This document shows, one piece after another, positions 6,957 through 11,249 of a stretch of 11,249 nucleotides of DNA. A program made the position numbers and the translations under genes. The notes under the pieces were generated by a model that did not search any database, was not told where the DNA came from, and was given only the letters and a program-made list of their open reading frames with translations. Positions within the stretch are counted from its first letter, which is position 1. Every line of letters starts with the position of its first letter. Origin of the DNA: Pseudomonadota bacterium (GTDB lineage: Bacteria > Pseudomonadota > Alphaproteobacteria > Rhizobiales > Xanthobacteraceae); NCBI GenBank assembly GCA_023430245.1, contig JAEZBA010000506.1:1-11249 (forward strand). The letters run 5' to 3'.

Positions 6957-7987
6957 TGCTTGGTCACCGTGCGCAACACCGCGAGCATTGCCTTGTCGGC
7001 GCCAAGCGCGCCCCATTGCTCGACCAGATCTGTCAGCAGCATCAACTGGCTTTCGGTCGGCAGGCTTCGCAGGAAGCGCGAGACCGCGCGCGGCTTCACC
7101 GCGCCAAGCCGACCGGCGGCGACATTCTGGCGGATCGCATTGAGGATGAACCAGCGCGCGGTCTCGCCTCTGGGCAGGTTCTCCGGCCGTTCGATATAGG
7201 CCTCGACCGGCGCCATGGTGCCGACCGCTTCTTCCGCGAGTGCGCAGAAAACCGCCGCATCTTCGGAGGACAGGCGGCCGAAGGCCAGCGCGCGGCGGGT
7301 CTCCGGATTGAGGATGCCGGACTGCTCCGCCATGTCGAGCGCCTGCGACAGCAATGCCCAGGCGCGTGGCGTCGAGAATGGCTGCGGCTCCTGCGGCACC
7401 TCGCGCATCAGCGCATCCGGCATGAAGGAGATGTAGCTGCGGATGTCGGCACGGATGCCGCTCCGGCGCGCCCAGTCCTGCCATTCGTCGGCATCGACCC
7501 GCAGATTGAGAATGGTGACGCGGTTGACCAGCGCCGAACTCATCGCCCGCACCAGCGCGCGGTCGGTCTGCCGGTTGCCGGCGGCGACCACCCAGGTGCC
7601 GGCGGGCAGGGCGTGCTCGCCCAGACGCCGCTCCAGCAGCAGCGAGTAGAACGCCTTCTGGACGTCCGGCGCACAGGCCGGCAATTCGTCCAGAAACAGG
7701 CAGAAGGTCTGCGCGATCTCGGGCAGAAGAAGCCGCGGCGGGCAGAAGACCGAGCGCTCGCCGACGATTTTCGGCACGCCGCTGACGTCCTCAGGTGCAA
7801 TCTGGGTGCCGAGCAATGATCGGCAGGGCAGGCCGGCTTCCGCCGCCGCTTGGTACACCATCTCGGATTTGCCGACGCCTGGAGGCGACAGCAACAGGAA
7901 GCTCTGCTCGTGCGCCATGCACTGAACCAGCTTCTTGGCCTGCCTGAGGGTGATGGTCTGCTGAAGGGCGCTTGCGCCAGCGTCCAT
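6953..7987 (-). CDS. MoxR-family AAA+ ATPase
   Basis: This 344-residue ATPase has an intact AAA+ core. Walker A is PPGVGKSE (35-42) and Walker B FLFLDE-like (CLFLDEL, 96-102). Sensor 1 is AAGNR (135-139) and a probable arginine finger lies in ALVNRV (Arg156). The C-terminal lid covers about 200-340. Length and layout fit the MoxR group, whose members act as chaperones that remodel or insert metal into partner proteins, usually with a VWA protein encoded next door. Start ATG at 7987 has AGGAG eight bases upstream. It is the first gene of a three-gene operon. A weak minus-strand -10 (TAGATT, plus positions 8041-8046) sits about 55 nt upstream without a good -35. Confidence 0.93.
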   Translation of the reverse strand: MDAGASALQQTITLRQAKKLVQCMAHEQSFLLLSPPGVGKSEMVYQAAAEAGLPCRSLLGTQIAPEDVSGVPKIVGERSVFCPPRLLLPEIAQTFCLFLDELPACAPDVQKAFYSLLLERRLGEHALPAGTWVVAAGNRQTDRALVRAMSSALVNRVTILNLRVDADEWQDWARRSGIRADIRSYISFMPDALMREVPQEPQPFSTPRAWALLSQALDMAEQSGILNPETRRALAFGRLSSEDAAVFCALAEEAVGTMAPVEAYIERPENLPRGETARWFILNAIRQNVAAGRLGAVKPRAVSRFLRSLPTESQLMLLTDLVEQWGALGADKAMLAVLRTVTKQ

Positions 7988-8017
7988 TGGACGGCTCCTG
8001 GGTGAAGAACGAACGGC

Positions 8018-8034
8018 GTTCCCTCACCAGGAAC
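8018..8034. promoter_or_regulatory. Inverted repeat in the moxR-operon leader, candidate operator
   Basis: GTTCC (8018-8022) and GGAAC (8030-8034) form a 5-bp perfect inverted repeat around 7 nt. It lies just downstream of the weak -10 at 8041-8046, about where transcription of the operon would begin. It could be a repressor site or a small leader hairpin. Five base pairs could arise by chance. Confidence 0.3.
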
Positions 8035-8115
8035 AGCTTCAATCTAAACGCATCGGCGGAGTCGCGCCAGCGGCATCGCGCGATTTTTTTCGCCAGCCTG
8101 CGTCAGCGGCGACGC

Positions 8116-8144
8116 TTGTCATGACAGTTTCGTTACAGAATTAT
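8116..8144 (+). promoter_or_regulatory. Candidate promoter of the sulfatase-fold gene
   Basis: TTGTCA (8116-8121) and AATTAT (8139-8144) are exactly 17 nt apart, 47 nt before the ATG. The -35 is good and the -10 matches four of six. It coincides with the Pho-box-like repeats, so one of the two readings may be incidental or the sites may be interlocked. Confidence 0.4.
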
Positions 8145-8149
8145 GACAA
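8121..8149 (-). promoter_or_regulatory. Pho-box-like array: three heptamers at 11-bp spacing
   Basis: Read on the minus strand, the heptamers TTGTCAT (8149-8143), CTGTAAC (8138-8132) and CTGTCAT (8127-8121) are separated by the AT-rich 4-mers AATT and GAAA. Against the PhoB half-site CTGTCAT they match six, five and seven of seven positions. The heptamer-plus-four-base layout is the established Pho box arrangement. Pho boxes usually read in the direction of transcription, which here points to the MoxR operon 134 bp away. However, the plus-strand gene starts only 43 bp from the array. No ideal -10 is seen at the usual distance in either direction. Confidence 0.6.
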
Positions 8150-8191
8150 ATTGAGGCGTTCGCTCCGGTTGGGCGCGGGTTTGCAGCAGCC

Positions 8192-9907
8192 ATGTCGATG
8201 TTGAGTAAATCCTTCTGTTTGCAACGCTTTTCGGCGCTGCAGCGCGTGTTTCGCGGGCCATGGCCGTCGATCGCGGTAACCGCCGCGCTTCATCTGTTTG
8301 CCCTGATCCGGATCGGCCAGACAGAAATCGGGTCGTTCGGGCAAGGCTTGGCTCTACTGACCTGGATATTGCTGAACTGCCTGTTGCTGTTGCTGGTGCG
8401 GCGGGCTGCGCTCGCGGCTGCAATCTCGCTCGGGCTGATTGAGCTGCTGATCCTGCTCTCGCAGTTCAAGTTCAAGATCACCTGGATGACGGCGACCTTC
8501 CTCGACGTTCTGGTGATCGACCCCGACAGCCTGACGTTTCTGCTGTCGGTGATGCCCGGTCTGCGCTTCGTCTCGGTATTGGCGGCGATCAGCGGACTTG
8601 TTCTGATCGTCGCCCTGTGGCGGCTCGACCGCACAAGAATTCCGCGGTTGCCGACCGCAATCGTCGGTGCTGCGTCTCTCGCCGCCGTTATTGGCCTGTC
8701 GAACGCAATCCCCGAACAGCCACACGAGCCGTTCCAGGGCGTCAATCACGTCTCGAACTTCACGCGCTCTACCGTGGTGTCGCTGTCGGAACTGAGCGAC
8801 AGCGGCTGGCTCGATTTCGACCGCGCCGTGGCAAGCCGGATGAAAGTTTTGCCGGCAGACGACGAGTGCAAGCCGGAGGGCAAGCGTCCGCACATCATCA
8901 TGGTGCTCGACGAGTCGAGTTTCGACATCCGTAGCGCGCCGGGCGTGAAGGTGCCTGATGGCTATGGCCGGCATTTCGCATCGGCCGACGGCAAGTCGCG
9001 TACGCTGATCACCGAAGCCGCGGGCGGACCGACCTGGTACACCGAATACAACGTGCTCACCGGACTCTCGACGCGCTCCTTCGGCCGCATGAGCTTTTAC
9101 GTCACGCGTCTTGCCGCCGGCCGCATCAAGCGCGGGCTGCCACAGGCGCTGCGCCGCTGCGGCTACAAGACCTTCACACTGTATCCCGCCTATGGCGCCT
9201 TCCTCAGCGCCCGCCGCTTCCAGAAAAGCGCCGGAATCGATCGGCTGATCGACGCCCGCGAGATGGGGGCGGGTGATGTCGAGCCGGACTCCTTCTACTT
9301 CGACAAGGCCGTGCGACTGATCGGGAAGGAGCGCGGTGACGATCCGCTATTCCTGTTCGTCTACACCGCCGCAAACCATTTCCCGTGGGATAAGCGTTAC
9401 CGTCCCGAACTGACTCCGGGCTGGAAGCCGCTCAATACCGATTCCGAGACCGATGAGTATGTCCGGCGCCAGAGCATCAGCGCACGCGACTATGCCGCCT
9501 TCGTTGCCAGACTGAAGCGCGATTATCCGGACGAGGCCTTCCTGATCGTGCGGTTCGGCGATCATCCGCCGGCGATCGCGCCACGGTTGCTCGAACCTGA
9601 CATGTCGGACGATCAGATCGCGAACGGCATCATGGCGCGCGATCCACGCTTCTTCAGCGCCTATTATGCGATCGATGCCATCAACTTCACGCCGGTCGAC
9701 CTGTCGTCGGCGCTCGCCGCGCTTGATGCGCCCTATCTGCCGCTGGTGATCCAGGAGGCCGCCGGCCTTCCGCTCGACTCGACTTTCGCCGAGCAGAAGC
9801 GAATTCTGCAGCGCTGCCAGGGGATGTTCTATCCGTGCAGGGACGGCGCCGAGGCGCGGCGCTTCAACCGACTGCTCGTCGACAGTGGCGTGATTACGGG
9901 GTTCTGA
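8192..9907 (+). CDS. Membrane-anchored sulfatase-fold enzyme, LTA synthase/phosphoglycerol transferase-like
   Basis: This 571-residue protein has four or five membrane helices in about the first 172 residues. A large catalytic domain of the alkaline phosphatase/sulfatase superfamily follows, presumably periplasmic. Visible active-site elements are HIIMVLDES (Glu241, probable metal ligand) and GGPTWYTEYNVLTG (279-291), where Thr281 aligns with the catalytic Thr of LtaS. NHFPW (395-399) and RFGDHPP (454-460; Asp457 and His458, probable metal ligands) complete the set. Enzymes of this type move phosphoglycerol or phosphoethanolamine from phospholipid to an envelope glycan or lipid, or hydrolyse such groups; the substrate here cannot be told. 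The ribosome site before ATG 8192 is weak (GCAGCAGCC), but later starts would lose the first helix. It is divergent from the MoxR operon and shares the Pho-like region. Confidence 0.85.
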   Translation: MSMLSKSFCLQRFSALQRVFRGPWPSIAVTAALHLFALIRIGQTEIGSFGQGLALLTWILLNCLLLLLVRRAALAAAISLGLIELLILLSQFKFKITWMTATFLDVLVIDPDSLTFLLSVMPGLRFVSVLAAISGLVLIVALWRLDRTRIPRLPTAIVGAASLAAVIGLSNAIPEQPHEPFQGVNHVSNFTRSTVVSLSELSDSGWLDFDRAVASRMKVLPADDECKPEGKRPHIIMVLDESSFDIRSAPGVKVPDGYGRHFASADGKSRTLITEAAGGPTWYTEYNVLTGLSTRSFGRMSFYVTRLAAGRIKRGLPQALRRCGYKTFTLYPAYGAFLSARRFQKSAGIDRLIDAREMGAGDVEPDSFYFDKAVRLIGKERGDDPLFLFVYTAANHFPWDKRYRPELTPGWKPLNTDSETDEYVRRQSISARDYAAFVARLKRDYPDEAFLIVRFGDHPPAIAPRLLEPDMSDDQIANGIMARDPRFFSAYYAIDAINFTPVDLSSALAALDAPYLPLVIQEAAGLPLDSTFAEQKRILQRCQGMFYPCRDGAEARRFNRLLVDSGVITGF

Positions 9908-9940
9908 ATGATCTAATTGAGGTGAACGCCGCGGCGGAAT

Positions 9941-11249
9941 CTATCGGATGCGTTCCATGGCCCAAGACACGTTCTTGTCGCCCTGAATGTACAGTTTCCC
10001 ATCGGGACGCATGGACCCTTTGATATTGTACCAGCGGCCATCCCGGTAGATTTGCTCGCCGACAAAGCTGTTCGGGCCGGTTGCCCGAATCTTCAGGATC
10101 ACGTCGCCCGGCTTGAAGTTTGTGCTGTTGGTCGAGGTCGCGGTACCGATCCCTTTGCTAAGCTGATAACTGTATTTCCATTCTGGACTGTACCAGTGTC
10201 CGTCAAAAGCCTGGGCGGTGATTGAGAGGGGGCCGCCTGCCGAGGGGCCGGGCACTCGTGGCGGTAGGAAGGTAGAAGCAAATATCTTTTCGCCACTTGC
10301 GATTTGCTCGCCGGCGCAGCTAGGCGCACTGTACTTGCGGTTCTTTTCGAAGAAGGTGATGGCGCGCCGGTCATTCTTGCAATAGGCGACCGCAATGTCC
10401 TGAACGCCGGCTTGCTCGTCCCGTTCTGTTCCCGATCCGCGAAGCTTGGCGACGCCAGCTCCATAATAGGCCCCGGAGATGCCCAGCCGTTTTCCTTGCT
10501 CAAGATAGAAAAGCCCTCGACGCGGGTCGAGCGGCACGCTGAACCGGTCATCCACGCCGACCAGAACCAGACCGACATTGGTCAAGCCGGTCGGATTGCC
10601 GAGATCGGCGGCGCGCACGTAGTGTTTGAAGGCAGCCTGCAGATCGATTTTGAAAGGCGTGTAAATGCCCTTTGCTGTTTCGAGCGTGAAGGCTCCTTGC
10701 TTATAAGCGCCGAGAACATTGTGGGCTTGCCCGCTGTTCATTTGCGCAGCCTGTTCCCAATGTCGAACAGCATCCGCGAAGAAGGTGTCCGCGGTGGTGA
10801 AATCCGATCTTTCGATCGCGGCTTCGCGTCCCAATGAAGCATATGTCCTGCCAAGCTGTACAAGCATGCGCCGTCTGGTTTTGTCGTTCCCGGCCCGCTC
10901 GAACGCGTTTTTGCAATGTGTAAGCGCCTGATGGAGAGGGATATTGACGTAGTCGTCCTGCCATTGATGAGCTGCCGGCCGGTCGGGATCTGAACGAAAA
11001 CCTGCGAAACCGTCGCAGAGCGCTTCGGATTCATGTCGAACGGTTGGGGCGGTTGCCAAAGATTGATTGTGCGCCGTCGTTGGATCGGGGCTTAGAATTG
11101 CAGGTCTTTCAGGGGCGAGGACGACTGTATCGGTGAGTGAAGAGTGATCCCAAGGCACCTGGCGGTTGCCTGTCGATTTCATCACGTTCGCCCGTACGCG
11201 CCGCATCACCAAGGCAACGTCAAGGCCCGGACTTCCGATGTGTTCAAGG
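9941..11249 (-). CDS. Caspase-family protein with Sel1-like repeats, C-terminal part (cut by window edge)
   Basis: The frame stays open to the right edge, so the ATG/TTG codons near 11206-11212 are internal and 435 residues are visible. The first 40 contain LVMRRVRANVMKSTGNRQ then VPWDHSSLT, the signature at the end of bacterial caspase-like (peptidase C14) domains. The His/Cys catalytic dyad would lie upstream, outside the window. A linker is followed by a CDGFAGFRSDPDRP segment, then helical repeats of Sel1/TPR type at about 110-295 (for example AFKHYVRAADLGNPTG, GLFYLEQGKRLGISGAYYGAG). The last ~90 residues (from about 348, DGHWYSPEWKYSY) form a separate, probably beta-rich module that I do not recognise. 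It appears lower in GC than its neighbours by eye. It converges on the sulfatase-fold gene with a 33-bp gap and no clear terminator. Confidence 0.8.
   Translation of the reverse strand, partial: LEHIGSPGLDVALVMRRVRANVMKSTGNRQVPWDHSSLTDTVVLAPERPAILSPDPTTAHNQSLATAPTVRHESEALCDGFAGFRSDPDRPAAHQWQDDYVNIPLHQALTHCKNAFERAGNDKTRRRMLVQLGRTYASLGREAAIERSDFTTADTFFADAVRHWEQAAQMNSGQAHNVLGAYKQGAFTLETAKGIYTPFKIDLQAAFKHYVRAADLGNPTGLTNVGLVLVGVDDRFSVPLDPRRGLFYLEQGKRLGISGAYYGAGVAKLRGSGTERDEQAGVQDIAVAYCKNDRRAITFFEKNRKYSAPSCAGEQIASGEKIFASTFLPPRVPGPSAGGPLSITAQAFDGHWYSPEWKYSYQLSKGIGTATSTNSTNFKPGDVILKIRATGPNSFVGEQIYRDGRWYNIKGSMRPDGKLYIQGDKNVSWAMERIR

Noticed and set aside
5694..7484. Reading the VWA frame from an upstream start as a 596-residue protein
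   Set aside because: The extra 176 residues overlap the MoxR C-terminus in another frame and are low-complexity; ATG at 6956 sits in an ATGA overlap and begins the recognised domain.
6276..7819. Long plus-strand open frames opposite the VWA and MoxR genes
   Set aside because: They show no domain character, while the minus strand carries intact Walker, HExxH and MIDAS motifs with tight overlaps.
5311..11249. Complete defence system linking the MoxR/VWA operon to the caspase-family gene
   Set aside because: Some conflict systems combine MoxR, VWA and caspase parts, but here the caspase gene is separated by an unrelated plus-strand gene and has its own orientation, so a link is not supported.
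1..11249. CRISPR arrays, insertion sequences or prophage genes
   Set aside because: No regularly spaced repeats, transposase motifs or terminal inverted repeats were seen. A tRNA gene is present but no integrase or duplicated tRNA end flanks it.

Overview
The window looks like chromosomal DNA from a GC-rich alphaproteobacterium of the Hyphomicrobiales, most likely the Bradyrhizobium/Rhodopseudomonas/Afipia group. This is judged from the exbB-exbD-tonB gene order, the HU protein, a tRNA-Asp gene of alphaproteobacterial type and overall protein character; no search was run. Most of it is ordinary core-type genome. The more unusual parts are a three-gene MoxR/VWA/LCCL operon, a candidate phosphate-response site beside it, and the end of a caspase-family gene.

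Layout. Positions 1-1691 (minus strand) carry exbB-exbD-tonB, with tonB running off the left edge; this is the inner-membrane energising complex for TonB-dependent outer-membrane uptake, usually of iron chelates. A gene-poor stretch (1692-2120) follows, then an HU-family DNA-binding protein (minus) with a perfect 12-bp intrinsic terminator. Next is an AraC-family regulator (minus), divergent from a class I SAM-dependent methyltransferase (plus), with a 10-bp exact direct repeat just upstream of the regulator start. A minus-strand tRNA-Asp(GTC) follows with its own promoter and terminator-like hairpin.

Positions 5256-7987 (minus) hold a compact operon: a MoxR-type AAA+ ATPase, a protein with an HExxH metallopeptidase-like N-terminus and a VWA-like C-terminus, and a small LCCL-domain protein. 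Both junctions are ATGA stop/start overlaps, and an intrinsic terminator follows. Upstream and divergent is a membrane-anchored alkaline-phosphatase-superfamily enzyme resembling lipoteichoic acid synthase or phosphoglycerol transferases. The shared 204-bp promoter region contains three CTGTCAT-like heptamers at exact 11-bp spacing, the layout of a PhoB (Pho) box.

The right end (minus) is the 3' part of a caspase-family gene. The end of the caspase domain, a Sel1/TPR-like helical region and a distinct C-terminal module are visible, while the catalytic part lies outside the window.

The best candidate for an under-described system is the MoxR - HExxH/VWA - LCCL operon with its possible link to phosphate limitation. 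The domain calls are well supported by motifs; the functional link is inference.
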